Positions 7,381 through 16,274 of a DNA stretch of 24,266 nt are shown one piece after another; the first letter of the stretch is position 1; the number at the start of each line of letters is the position of its first letter. Source of the DNA: Atribacteria bacterium SCGC AAA255-N14 (GTDB lineage: Bacteria > Atribacterota > JS1 > SB-45 > 34-128); NCBI GenBank assembly GCA_000405345.1, contig ASPC01000013.1, positions 1 through 24,266 on the forward strand, in the 5' to 3' direction. The position numbers and the translations under genes are program-made. The notes under the pieces were generated by a model. That model ran no database searches. It was not told the DNA's origin and was given only the letters and a program-made list of their open reading frames with translations.

Positions 7381-7794
7381 TTTTTTATTTTGCCCTGCAT
7401 TTGTATTTTCTTCCTCAGGATGTAAATTCAAATACAAAATTTATTATCTGTACTAATTTAGATCAGTGATTTACCATCTAGCGTAATAAAAATATCAGCA
7501 TGTTGCCTTTCTCATAGAATATATTTAACAAAACAATTCTAAATAGGAAAGAAAATGGAATACGTTATTAGAGTGAACATATTGGAAGTTTTAAGCATAT
7601 TATAACGCAACAAACCTAAAAATACAAAAATGCAAATTACCTAACCAAAAAGATAATTAAAAAGTATTGATACCTTATAAAATAATACAAAACGAATTCT
7701 TAATACTTGTAACCAAAAGAAGCTTTTAAGTTAATTGAAGCAACGATATGCTTCCAGGACAAAAAAGCGGTGTTGAGAATTTTCACCATTATTT
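7381..7794. other. Intergenic region upstream of the gntR relic/fumarase operon
   Basis: This 414-base AT-rich stretch shows no convincing coding frame. It must contain the promoter for the minus-strand fumarase operon, but I could not pick out a clear -35/-10 pair. A short hairpin, GAAGCA (7737-7742) with TGCTTC (7749-7754), lies about 40 bases after the asparaginase stop and could help end that transcript, though no T run follows directly. Confidence 0.5.
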
Positions 7795-8814
7795 TTATAC
7801 TTCTCTAAGTTTAAAGTCTGAAATAAATTCGCCAACTATTTCATTTCGGTAATTTTTCACCCATGAAGGACAATACTTTTTTAATTGATTTAATTTTTCT
7901 TTTGATAAAATTTTCAATTGATCTAAAATGCGAATTACTACCAAGGGTAGAAATTTCATATTTCCACTTTCCATTTTTACGGTAATTCCTATTCCTTTGT
8001 TATTATTGTTATTACGAACTCCGATACAAAAAACCCCATCCGCCCCAGATTTAGCTAATAATTTACCTTCTGAAATCCTCATTAAATCTGTATCAAATCT
8101 ATCAGTACCTCCAACTATCTCCGGATATTCTATCATAGACATAACTATTCTCTTTGCTGCTAGTTGATATTCTGGGGGTAACTTTTTCCAATTAACCAGA
8201 CGTGCATAAGCATAAGACATATTCTTAATTGGTAATCCAAACACTGGCACCCCACAATTATCTATTCCTAAATATATTTCTTTCTTTGGATATCCTGTTA
8301 CTTCAGCAATAATTTCTAAAATCATTTGTTGAACAGGGTGTTCTAATTTATAGTAATCGTTAATTCTCCATCCATAATACTGACATAAAGTTAACTGAGC
8401 AACATGTTTCCCTGAACAAGGATTATAAATAGGATTAGCTTTAGTTTTATCCTGAATAAAAGAATCATTGGCAGATTTACGAAAAGCAGGGTAAGCTCCA
8501 CACAATAAATTTCCTTCGTCCAAACCGATTTTATCAAGAATTTTATAAATTAATTCTATATGTTTTTCTTCGCCATTATGAGATGATGCCATAATTGCTA
8601 TTTCTTTATCGGTTAATTTATATTTATCTGCTGCGCCCGAATAAATAACCGGTAATGCTTGAATTGGTTTAGCAGCCGAACGCCAGTAGGTAATTTTTTC
8701 GCTATCTCCGACTAAAAAAATAGATTTCCCCTTTTTGTCAACTACGGAAATATCTCCTCAATATATATTTTCTACTAAATTTCCCCGATATATTTTTAAT
8801 AAAATATCTGACAT
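7795..8814 (-). pseudogene. L-asparaginase II family protein interrupted by TGA
   Basis: From an ATG at 8814 the minus strand encodes MSDILLKIYRGNLVENIY, then TGA (8758-8760), then continues in the same frame with GDISVVDKKGK, SAAKPIQALP, MASSHNGEEKH and NPCSGKHVAQL to a stop at 7795. This order matches the asparaginase II family (PF06089-type, about 330 residues); with the TGA read through, the length is 339 codons including the stop. The stop falls at family position H-x-G, where arginine, tryptophan or another residue is usual, so one point change would restore the gene. An internal start at ATG 8592 would lose the N-terminal third and is unlikely to be functional. Either a young pseudogene or a base error. 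Confidence 0.85.
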
Positions 8815-8905
8815 GTTTCTTAACTACCTTTTATTTGTAATAATATACTTTCCTATCCTTAATTTAAATGAGTACAATAATATTAATTTCGAGTAGCGGT
8901 TACAA

Positions 8906-9994
8906 TTAACCAAATAAAAATAGAACTTCTTGGATTAATTGGGTTAATTTTCTTGTTTTTTTTACTTTATATTCTTTATATTCATATACAGGTTTTCCTT
9001 CGCTTAGCATTTTGTAAACATTTTTGGCAGTTTTAATTTGAAGTTCATATACTGCATCTTCCGAATACCAGCTAGTATGTGGGGTTATAATAACATTATC
9101 AAATTTCGTTAAAGGTGATTTTGGATAATCAATTTCATCATTATATTCCAATACATCTAACCCTGCTCCCGCAATTTTAGTTGATTTTAATCCATCAAGA
9201 AGAGCTGTTTCATCAATTAATCCTCCCCTGGAAGTATTAATAATAAACACACCATCCTTCATTTTTTTAATTGAATCTTTGTTTATTAAATGATGGGTTT
9301 CTTTATTTAGAGGGGTGTGTATCGAAATTACATCAGAATTATTTAATAATTCGTCTAATGTCACGAACTTTACCCAATTATATTTTTCTTTATCACTAAA
9401 ATAAGGATCATAGGTAATAATATTTAAATTGAAACCACGTAATTTTTCTGCCACTTTTTTTGCTATATTTCCAAATGATAATAACCCGATAGTTAGTTTA
9501 GATAATCTTCTAATAGGTTTTATTTTTTCATAACTCCATGGGATATTATTTTTTACTATATGATTTAATTGAACTATTTTTCTCTGACATCCCAGTATAA
9601 AAGCTACGGCATTATCTGAAACTTCTTCCACACAATAATCAGGAACATTGGAAAGAACTATTCCCGCTTCGCTTGCCGCCTTCGAGTCTATATTGTCTAT
9701 TCCCACACCATACCTGGCAATTATTTTACAATTCTTTAATTGAGAAATAATATTTTTCCCAATAATTGCATGGTTAACAATCAATGCATCAGTATCTAAG
9801 GCTTTTATTCTTTTTAGATAAGTTAATATTTTTTCTTCATTCCCAATCTCTCCAGAAATAAAATCATTGCAATCAATAATTTCAACATTTCCCAATTTAT
9901 TTAAGATTTTAATTTCTTTATTAATATCCTCAAAATAGTAATCTGTGAAAACTATTTTATATTTTTTGTGAGTATCATCTTTCTCATTTTTCAT
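8906..9994 (-). CDS. D-isomer-specific 2-hydroxyacid dehydrogenase
   Basis: The protein (362 residues from ATG 9994) belongs to the NAD-dependent D-2-hydroxyacid dehydrogenases, close in style to the C-terminal-binding-protein/phosphoglycerate dehydrogenase branch. Seen are RYGVGIDNID, the catalytic arginine in INTSRGGLID, and the catalytic histidine in ITPHTSWYSEDA. The nucleotide glycine motif reads LSFGNIA, so the first glycine of GxGxxG is serine and the third alanine, which is unusual and may weaken binding. The frame is open for 19 more residues upstream, but those come from a larA relic. Substrate is unknown; reduction of a 2-oxoacid such as oxaloacetate, 2-oxoglutarate or pyruvate would suit the neighbouring hydroxyacid racemase genes. 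Confidence 0.88.
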   Translation of the reverse strand: MKNEKDDTHKKYKIVFTDYYFEDINKEIKILNKLGNVEIIDCNDFISGEIGNEEKILTYLKRIKALDTDALIVNHAIIGKNIISQLKNCKIIARYGVGIDNIDSKAASEAGIVLSNVPDYCVEEVSDNAVAFILGCQRKIVQLNHIVKNNIPWSYEKIKPIRRLSKLTIGLLSFGNIAKKVAEKLRGFNLNIITYDPYFSDKEKYNWVKFVTLDELLNNSDVISIHTPLNKETHHLINKDSIKKMKDGVFIINTSRGGLIDETALLDGLKSTKIAGAGLDVLEYNDEIDYPKSPLTKFDNVIITPHTSWYSEDAVYELQIKTAKNVYKMLSEGKPVYEYKEYKVKKTRKLTQLIQEVLFLFG

Positions 9995-10042
9995 GAATAA
10001 TAAAATTAACTCCATTAATTCTAATATCAAATAACCTTTAAA

Positions 10043-10162
10043 ATTAGACAAGGTAGAATTTCCATATGCTATTACTAAAACTCTTGCTTATTCCATTTGT
10101 GTTTTTATAGCTTTTGAAAAAGCTTGTCCTAATGAATTAAAACTTTCAATCAAAGTGTTCTT
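10043..10162 (-). pseudogene. Relic of a third LarA-family gene (C-terminus)
   Basis: The minus strand reads KNTLIESFNSLGQAFSKAI, then KTQME, a TAA stop (10088-10090), then ARVLVIAYGNSTL. The intact LarA at 12961-14211 ends KKNLFIRSFNSLEEAFSEAI, KVQGEKASVLVIPYGGSTL, so this is clearly its C-terminal tail. The TAA replaces a lysine codon. Nothing upstream continues the homology. The relic runs in frame into the start of the 2-hydroxyacid dehydrogenase reading frame. Confidence 0.85.
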
Positions 10163-10178
10163 TACCTTTTATTTTCCC

Positions 10179-10319
10179 TTATTCAACTTCTACAATCATT
10201 TCTATTTCTACCGGCGAACCAAAAGGAAGTATATTTGTGCCAATTGCTGAACGGGCATGTCTTCCTTTTTCACCAAATATTTTTGTTAAAAGATCTGAAG
10301 CCCCATTTATTACATAGGG
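10179..10319 (-). pseudogene. Relic of a RidA/YjgF-family gene (C-terminus)
   Basis: Reading the minus strand into the stop at 10179-10181 gives PYVINGASDLLTKIFGEKGR, then HARSAIGTNILPFGSPVEIE and MIVEVE. This is the conserved C-terminal third of RidA-family enamine/imine deaminases, which clear reactive intermediates of amino-acid metabolism. The codon before the proline is TAA and no coding continues upstream, so the first two thirds of the gene are lost. It would have preceded the larA relic in transcription order. Confidence 0.85.
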
Positions 10320-10590
10320 TTAATGTTAGCTTATGATTTTAGCAATTTCCATTTATAACAACATTTTTATATCTGTGATCTACTTTTAGAAAATATAGCA
10401 CAGACTCAGAAAATGCTTCAAAATATTCTACTTATAAATTATCTATAGCTATAACTTCTTTATTCTTATTTAACCACCTAAACACTTATAACATATTTTG
10501 CATAAATACTAACCATTTCTATTAAGACACTATTATAATTTCGATAGGATCTATCTTTTTTTACAAGTTTTCTCCTTTGAAATATTACCA
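10320..10590. other. Degenerate intergenic stretch
   Basis: AT-rich sequence between the ridA relic and the ferredoxin stop. On the minus strand a short frame reading VEYFEAFSESVLYFLKVDHR is open for about 30 codons, but I do not recognise it and it has no start site. It may be a further decayed remnant. No terminator was identified. Confidence 0.35.
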
Positions 10591-10815
10591 TTAAATCAAT
10601 TTGATTGCATTTGAGGGACATAACCTAACACATAATGGATCTTCTTTGCCTTCGTAATCACAAGTATCTAGTATAGTAATATCAATATCAAAATTATCTT
10701 TGAAATTAATCCTGATGCTGGAAAATTTTGTATTAAAACATTGTTTATGGTGGTATGAACAAGCTATTTCACAAGTACAACAACCCACACATTTATCAAC
10801 ATCGATCTTAATCAT
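10591..10815 (-). CDS. Small iron-sulfur protein, probable AOR electron partner
   Basis: This 74-residue protein has a complete first cluster motif CVGCCTCEIAC (Cys9, Cys12, Cys15, Cys19, with an extra Cys13). Its second motif is incomplete: Cys52, Cys62 and Cys66 are present in a C...PLCVRLCP arrangement, but the expected cysteine near residue 55 is glutamate. It therefore holds one [4Fe-4S] cluster for certain, and possibly a second with an unusual or missing ligand. Small HycB-like ferredoxins of this kind commonly neighbour aldehyde ferredoxin oxidoreductases. It lies 118 bases downstream of the AOR gene on the same strand. A GAGG ribosome site precedes the ATG. Confidence 0.85.
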   Translation of the reverse strand: MIKIDVDKCVGCCTCEIACSYHHKQCFNTKFSSIRINFKDNFDIDITILDTCDYEGKEDPLCVRLCPSNAIKLI

Positions 10816-10933
10816 TGATGAATATCCTCGTTTTTTAGACTTTTTAAAATAATATTATTCTTCCTTTAATTTTAGACAATAATTTTTTTGTTTTATATTT
10901 ATCTGATAAATTTTTGATGATTTTTAATATATC

Positions 10934-12841
10934 CTAATTTATCAATTGGGTATCATTTTTTTCTAATACATCAATTATTTCTGATAATCCTAATTCAGAT
11001 AATCCCTTTTTGGTAGGAATCCCAGTTTTTTGGTCCCATTTATGTAAAACATAATATTCATCAAGCATCTTATTCCATTCTTTTAAATCTAATCTTTCGC
11101 CCTGGTAAGGTCCTTCTTTGACTGGTATCTCCATTAATTTTTGAGGTGGTAAATCATCTTTTCTGGTGAAACCTGCATGTAAAGTATTAAAGATTTTCTC
11201 AAGATTTTGTACCTTTTCTCCAATCTCAAATAATTCCTTAACAGAAACCTTCTCTCCAGTTGCTAAATAATAAAAATCTGAAATATCCTTGGGCTGAAAA
11301 AGATTAACATCCATCCACATTGTAGGTAAAGCACAAATACCCATAATATCGATAATTGCTTTATATCTTTCCTGCCAAACTACTAATTCTGCTTTATCCT
11401 TATATGCAACGGGATTGCTAATATCATCAATATTAAATAATTTTTTACTTATTTTAGGTGGAATTTGTTGCATCTCTTGAGCAGGGGCACCTCTTAAATG
11501 CCCACCACCTTTAGCACTGGTTACAATGCCTAAAGCCCATCCCTTATGCGAACGCATAGCAGCTTCCATTAGACTAACTTTCTTAACTAAAACACTATAT
11601 TTTTCTGAACCCCGTCCGATTGTTTTTGAGGCTTCGAAAACTCCGTTGGCCAATAAATCACCAAAGCCAATTCTTCTTGCTATTTTTTCTATAAGCAGTA
11701 ATATGGTTTTGTAATTTCCCCATCGTAATTCCAATCCATCCGTTTCTTTTTTTGTGAGGATTCCTTTTTCATAGCACTCTATTGCCCAGCCAATAACTGC
11801 AGATAGTTGATCATCATCTAATCCATATAAATTGGCTAATCGATGACAATGTAAGGCGGCTTCCAAAGAAGTTACATCTAAATTAGAAGCATAGGAACGA
11901 AATGAATTTGCTTCAAAGGTTTCAAATCTAAAACCATCTAACTCAAATATACTGCTGCAATATAGCGGGCAATTAAAGCATGAATGCCTTCTTATCAAGT
12001 ATTTATCAACTTTATCTCTTGAGAATTTTTCAATATTTTCATTTCCCCAGAACCCTTCACTCATATTTTTTACACCATGTGGTCTGTTTTCTCCTGGAGT
12101 TAAATAGGGTAATAATGTTCCTCCTTTCCGGTGAAGATTAATCATGCTGCTTTTTAAAACAATTTCTTTATTGTATTTTTGAACCTTTTCTATTAGTTTT
12201 TCCGGATTATAAACGCTAATTGATTGTGTCCCTCTAACGGCAATAGCTTTTAGATTTTTACTTCCAAAGACTGCTCCGGATCCTCCATAACCTACTGCCC
12301 TTCCTTTGTCATTCATTAAACAAGCAAATTTTACTTTTTTTTCTCCTGCAATGCCAATTGATAATATTTTTAAATCATGATCGCTTTCTTTCTTTCTGAT
12401 GGCATTATCTGTTTCCCAGGTATTTTTTCCCCAGATACCTTTTGCGTCTTTAAAATATATTTGATCATCTTCAATTAAAAGATAAATTGGGTTTTCCGCT
12501 TTTCCTGAAATTAAAATATTATCATAGCCGGCTAATTTCATTTCTGTTGCAAAAAAACCACCACTATTCCCCGAACCAATACCAAAATTTATAACATTCT
12601 TAAAGTCAACGGCCAAACGATCTGCTGAAGGCACTAAAGTGCCCACTAAAGGTCCTGATCCTAAGACAATAACACTTTCGGGATCCAATGGTTTTATTTT
12701 CGGGTTAATGGAATTAAAAAGCAACCATTGATTAATTCCCCTTCCTCCTAAATAAGATAAGTATTTCTCCGTTTTTTCACAATAGAAAGTTCTTTCTGTT
12801 AAATTAACAAACAATATTTTTCCTGCTCTTCCAAAAGCCAT
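10934..12841 (-). CDS. Tungsten-containing aldehyde:ferredoxin oxidoreductase family
   Basis: The 635-residue protein is full length for the AOR family, which oxidises aldehydes to acids (or the reverse) using a tungsto-bispterin and a [4Fe-4S] cluster. N-terminal pterin-binding features include YLGGRGINQWLLF and GSGNSGGFFATEMK. The cluster ligands are Cys288, Cys291 and Cys295 (CFNCPLYC), with Cys503 in DIMGICALP as the fourth. KGGGHLRGAPAQE is another conserved stretch. AAAGGA precedes the ATG. It follows larA by 119 bases and is followed by a ferredoxin, its likely electron acceptor. The substrate is not determinable; in this neighbourhood, 2-oxoacid-derived aldehydes are plausible. Confidence 0.94.
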   Translation of the reverse strand: MAFGRAGKILFVNLTERTFYCEKTEKYLSYLGGRGINQWLLFNSINPKIKPLDPESVIVLGSGPLVGTLVPSADRLAVDFKNVINFGIGSGNSGGFFATEMKLAGYDNILISGKAENPIYLLIEDDQIYFKDAKGIWGKNTWETDNAIRKKESDHDLKILSIGIAGEKKVKFACLMNDKGRAVGYGGSGAVFGSKNLKAIAVRGTQSISVYNPEKLIEKVQKYNKEIVLKSSMINLHRKGGTLLPYLTPGENRPHGVKNMSEGFWGNENIEKFSRDKVDKYLIRRHSCFNCPLYCSSIFELDGFRFETFEANSFRSYASNLDVTSLEAALHCHRLANLYGLDDDQLSAVIGWAIECYEKGILTKKETDGLELRWGNYKTILLLIEKIARRIGFGDLLANGVFEASKTIGRGSEKYSVLVKKVSLMEAAMRSHKGWALGIVTSAKGGGHLRGAPAQEMQQIPPKISKKLFNIDDISNPVAYKDKAELVVWQERYKAIIDIMGICALPTMWMDVNLFQPKDISDFYYLATGEKVSVKELFEIGEKVQNLEKIFNTLHAGFTRKDDLPPQKLMEIPVKEGPYQGERLDLKEWNKMLDEYYVLHKWDQKTGIPTKKGLSELGLSEIIDVLEKNDTQLIN

Positions 12842-12960
12842 AAAAGTGTTTCCTTTCGATAAAAAATGTTGCTTCTCTTAATATGTATAGATATCAAATA
12901 AGAAAATTTGGACTATACTGATGCACCTAAATAATTTCTATAAGATTAAATTATAACCGT

Positions 12961-14211
12961 TTAAGATTCAAAGACAGGTAAAGTAGAACCTCCATAAGGT
13001 ATTACTAAAACGCTTGCCTTCTCCCCTTGGACTTTAATGGCTTCGGAAAAAGCTTCTTCTAAAGAATTAAAACTTCTGATAAACAAATTTTTCTTAATCT
13101 CATCTGCTAAATTGGAAACCAGGTAAATTTCGCTATTTAAACTTATATTTGCTATTCTAGATGCTTTGTGACGACCTAAAATAAAATTGTTTTTTAGCTC
13201 TTCTATCAATTCCTGCGGTGATAATTTTCCATTTAAGGCATCGGCAAATTTACCTTCCCCTAATCCATCTACACATTCTCCAACAACAATAAGAATTCCA
13301 CCAGTTTTTACTGCTAAACTCGCATTTTCCATGGCCTTATGAGTCTGATATAAATCGATATCTTTAGGATAACCACCGGGGGAAGTAATAACAATATCTG
13401 CTAACTTATCTATTTCTACCCTAAACATATCATCTATATACTTAGCTCCTTCCCTATGGGCATTAGTAACCTCTCCGGCTACTACTTTTACTACTTTTTT
13501 ATGGCTATTCAAGACAGCATTAACTATAAAATCAATCCCTACCATTTCTCCAATTTCTTCAATCTCTTCTCTGATAGGATTACCTTTAATTTTACCGGCC
13601 TTTGCTCCAGAATCAAGAAAATTCTTATGATTGCCAGCAATGGTTTTTCTGCCACAAACCCCTGGAGCAACTGCCTTTGCACCACCACTATAACCTGCAA
13701 AATAATGAAACTCCAAATTACCGGTGGCAATGATAAAATCAGCTTCTAATAGCTCTTTAAAAATAAAAACCTCATTACCCCTTTTAGTGATACCAATTTT
13801 CACACAATTATCTATATCATGGTCTATACATTTTACCTGATTGTAAACCTCTTCTCCCACCAGTCTCTTTTTTTCTTCTTCGGTATGTTTGCGATGTACC
13901 CCTAAACCAAAGACAATCGTAATCTGGTCTTTACTTACTCCTGCCTCTTTTAATTCTTCAAGTATGGGCGGTAATAAAATATAAGAAGGACATGGTCGGC
14001 TAATATCACTAACTAAAATTACAATTTTATCTTTAGGGGAAACAAGTTTTTTTAATTTCTTACTACCAATAGGATTAGCTAAAGCTTTTTTGACCTCAAG
14101 AGTAGGATTTTCTAATTCCTTAGTATCTTCGGGATTCAAAGTTCCCATATAATTTTCACCCGGTATATCCAGAGCCATTGAGTCATATCCATAATTGAAT
14201 GATACTTTCAT
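12961..14211 (-). CDS. larA: LarA-family nickel-pincer 2-hydroxyacid racemase homologue
   Basis: LarA enzymes racemise or epimerise 2-hydroxyacids through a nickel-pincer nucleotide. The 416-residue protein (ATG 14211, nine bases after AGGAG) keeps all key positions: substrate arginine in SDISRPCP, catalytic histidine in GLGVHRKHT, histidine in LEFHYFAGYSGGAK with the pincer lysine, the histidine of AGNHKNF, and the Q-x-x-K pair in LYQTHKAM. The family includes lactate, malate and 2-hydroxyglutarate racemases, so lactate should not be assumed. It starts 17 bases after sucD and belongs to the kor-suc transcript; a role in racemising 2-hydroxyglutarate or malate is inferred. The larB/C/E cofactor genes are not in the window. 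Confidence 0.9.
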   Translation of the reverse strand: MKVSFNYGYDSMALDIPGENYMGTLNPEDTKELENPTLEVKKALANPIGSKKLKKLVSPKDKIVILVSDISRPCPSYILLPPILEELKEAGVSKDQITIVFGLGVHRKHTEEEKKRLVGEEVYNQVKCIDHDIDNCVKIGITKRGNEVFIFKELLEADFIIATGNLEFHYFAGYSGGAKAVAPGVCGRKTIAGNHKNFLDSGAKAGKIKGNPIREEIEEIGEMVGIDFIVNAVLNSHKKVVKVVAGEVTNAHREGAKYIDDMFRVEIDKLADIVITSPGGYPKDIDLYQTHKAMENASLAVKTGGILIVVGECVDGLGEGKFADALNGKLSPQELIEELKNNFILGRHKASRIANISLNSEIYLVSNLADEIKKNLFIRSFNSLEEAFSEAIKVQGEKASVLVIPYGGSTLPVFES

Positions 14212-14228
14212 GTTCAAAATCTCCTTTT

Positions 14229-15098
14229 TTAAAGTATTTCTGATACCTTGTCGGCTATTTCACTTAATTTTTCAATCATATGAATGCCAGCTTCCAGTAA
14301 TACTTTTCTTTTATATTCAACGCCCCCTTCTCCTCCCGGAGAAATAATAGCCCCGGCATGACCCATAACTTTCCCTTCGGGGGCGGCTTCACCGGCAATA
14401 AAGGCCACTACCGGTTTTTTTATATGCTCTTTTATATATTTGGCAGCAATTTCTTCATCGGAACCGCCAATTTCTCCCACCATTACAATGAGATCGGTTT
14501 GGGAGTCTTCTTCAAATAAAGGTAACAAATCAACAAAGGATGAACCTGGGATAGAATCTCCACCAACCCCCACGACTGTAGATTGACCAATACCTTTATT
14601 CGAAAGATTATTTACTATCTCGTAGGATAAAGTAGCACTTCTTGACATGATTCCTATATTACCCTTTTTATATATACTATCAGACATAAATCCCACCTTT
14701 GATTTACCCGGAGAAATGATTCCTGGTGTGTTTGGTCCAATTAAAATATAGTTATTTAATCTCGCATAGTAATGGGCAAAAAGCATATCATGGACCGGCA
14801 CACCCTCAGCTATGGTAACTATTAATTTTATTCCGCCATCAATAGCTTCTAAAATTCCGTCTTTGGTAAATCTTGGAGGTACGAATAATATGCTGGCATC
14901 TGCTTCCGTATTTTTTATGGCTTCGTAAACACTATTAAAAACAGGTATTCCTTCAATTTCTTGTCCGCCTTTTCCCGGCGTTACGCCAGCGACCACTTTG
15001 GTTCCGTATTTTTTCATCAGTGATGCATGGTAACTTCCTTCTTTACCTGTAATGCCCTGAACGATTAATCTGGTATTTTCATTAATTAAAATGCTCAT
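14229..15098 (-). CDS. sucD: Succinate-CoA ligase (ADP-forming), alpha subunit
   Basis: SucD carries the phosphohistidine that passes phosphate between CoA intermediate and nucleotide. The 289-residue protein is full length: a CoA-binding Rossmann domain starts at [33 protein letters not shown] is the conserved mid-region, and the active-site histidine is in [14 protein letters not shown] near residue 245. It starts five bases after the sucC stop, the normal coupled arrangement. Downstream of 2-oxoacid:ferredoxin oxidoreductase genes it would harvest ATP from succinyl-CoA; other acyl-CoA substrates are possible. The partner beta subunit is frameshifted, so the complex depends on whether that lesion is real. 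Confidence 0.95.
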   Translation of the reverse strand: MSILINENTRLIVQGITGKEGSYHASLMKKYGTKVVAGVTPGKGGQEIEGIPVFNSVYEAIKNTEADASILFVPPRFTKDGILEAIDGGIKLIVTIAEGVPVHDMLFAHYYARLNNYILIGPNTPGIISPGKSKVGFMSDSIYKKGNIGIMSRSATLSYEIVNNLSNKGIGQSTVVGVGGDSIPGSSFVDLLPLFEEDSQTDLIVMVGEIGGSDEEIAAKYIKEHIKKPVVAFIAGEAAPEGKVMGHAGAIISPGGEGGVEYKRKVLLEAGIHMIEKLSEIADKVSEIL

Positions 15099-15103
15099 AT
15101 TCT

Positions 15104-16241
15104 CTACCCTCTATTCATTATTGAAACTATATTTTTGACTGTTTCTTCTAAATCTGTATCCGCATCTAAATTAACATCTTTTAAAATATTAATTCCCTCA
15201 TCCCGATTGGTCCCCTGTAAGCGGCATACAACAGATATGTCCTCAGGTATACTCTTCAAAGCTCCTGCTATTCCCCGGGCAATTTCATCACACCTGGTAA
15301 TTCCTCCAAAAATATTAAACAAAATTCCCTTGACGTCCTTATCTTGTATAACTACTTTGATGGCCCGCATCACTTTTTCCGGGGTAGCTCCTCCACTTAA
15401 ATCTAAAATATTGGCAACGCCCATGTTGTATTTATCAAGTAAATCCAGGGTAGATAAAGCCAATCCTGCACCATTACTGATAATTGAAATATTCCCCTTT
15501 AATTTGATCACCACAAAACCTGCTTCTTTACCAATTATTTCTATGGGATCTTCTGCATTTTTATTCTCTGTATCTGTTAATGATTTCTGCCGGTAATTTG
15601 CATTATTGTCTATTTCCATCTTTCCGTCTAATGCAACCAAATCTCCATTTTCTGCAAGAGCCAAAGGATTTATCTCAATAATCAAGCTATCATGTTTTTT
15701 TATAAATGGAATAAAGTGTCTTTACGATCTTTTTAAGTTTTGAGAATATCTCTCTATTGTTATCCACCAAGGGTAACAATCGATTGATATGAAAATCCTG
15801 GAGGCCTAATAATTCTTCAACATATATTTTAGCAATCTTCTCGGGATATTTTTTCGATACCTCTTCTATATCCATCCCCCCGAAAGAGCTAAAGATAATG
15901 ACCGTTTTTTTTATCTTCCTATCGAAAACAACACTTAAATAAAATTCCTGTTTAATTTCAATTTTTTCCAGTACTAATATCCCGATTGGTTTATAGCCTT
16001 TTATTTCAGTTTTTAGTATTTTGTCTGCTACTTTTTCTACATCACTTAAATCATCTACTATTTTTACTCCTCCAGCCTTTCCTCTTCCTCCTGCTAAGAC
16101 CTGGGATTTAAGAACAACCGGACCTCCGATAACTGCAGCTATTTGTTTTGCTTCTTGAGGTGTTTTGGCTAATTTTCCTTTTTGAATATTAATCCCATGC
16201 TTAGAAAAAAGCTCTTTTACTTGATATTCGTACAACTTCAT
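15104..16241 (-). pseudogene. sucC: Succinate-CoA ligase beta subunit with a single-base frameshift
   Basis: The N-terminal piece (from ATG 16241) starts MKLYEYQVKELFSKHGI and carries the ATP-grasp segment VVLKSQVLAGGRGKAGGVK. It ends at a TGA directly after VKTLYSIYKK. The other frame continues HDSLIIEINPLAL, the expected next residues, through LDLSGGATPEKVMRA and NIFGGITRCDEIARGI to the stop at 15104. The shift lies in a run of seven A (plus-strand T, 15695-15701); removing one A gives a 378-residue protein of normal size. The remaining sequence shows no other decay, so a sequencing error, transcript slippage or a very recent mutation are all possible. Confidence 0.93.
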
Positions 16242-16274
16242 CCTATATTTTGCTCCTTAATTGAAATATTGGGC

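Noticed and set aside
7737..7754. Hairpin after the asparaginase gene as a terminator
   Set aside because: Only a six-base stem with no directly following T run on the minus strand.
8758..8760. Recoding of TGA as an amino acid in this organism
   Set aside because: Recognised genes here end normally and lesions involve TGA, TAG and TAA alike, which fits decay or errors rather than a changed code.
13456..13749. Frames on both strands inside larA
   Set aside because: The larA reading frame is intact and conserved through this region.
15135..15596. 153-codon plus-strand frame within sucC
   Set aside because: Antisense shadow; the minus-strand frame is clearly SucC.
15690..15706. Programmed ribosomal frameshift in sucC
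   Set aside because: The needed shift is +1 (or -2) at TAT-AAA-AAA-ACA-TGA, which does not fit the usual -1 heptamer, and sucC is not known to be recoded. Transcript slippage or error is more likely.
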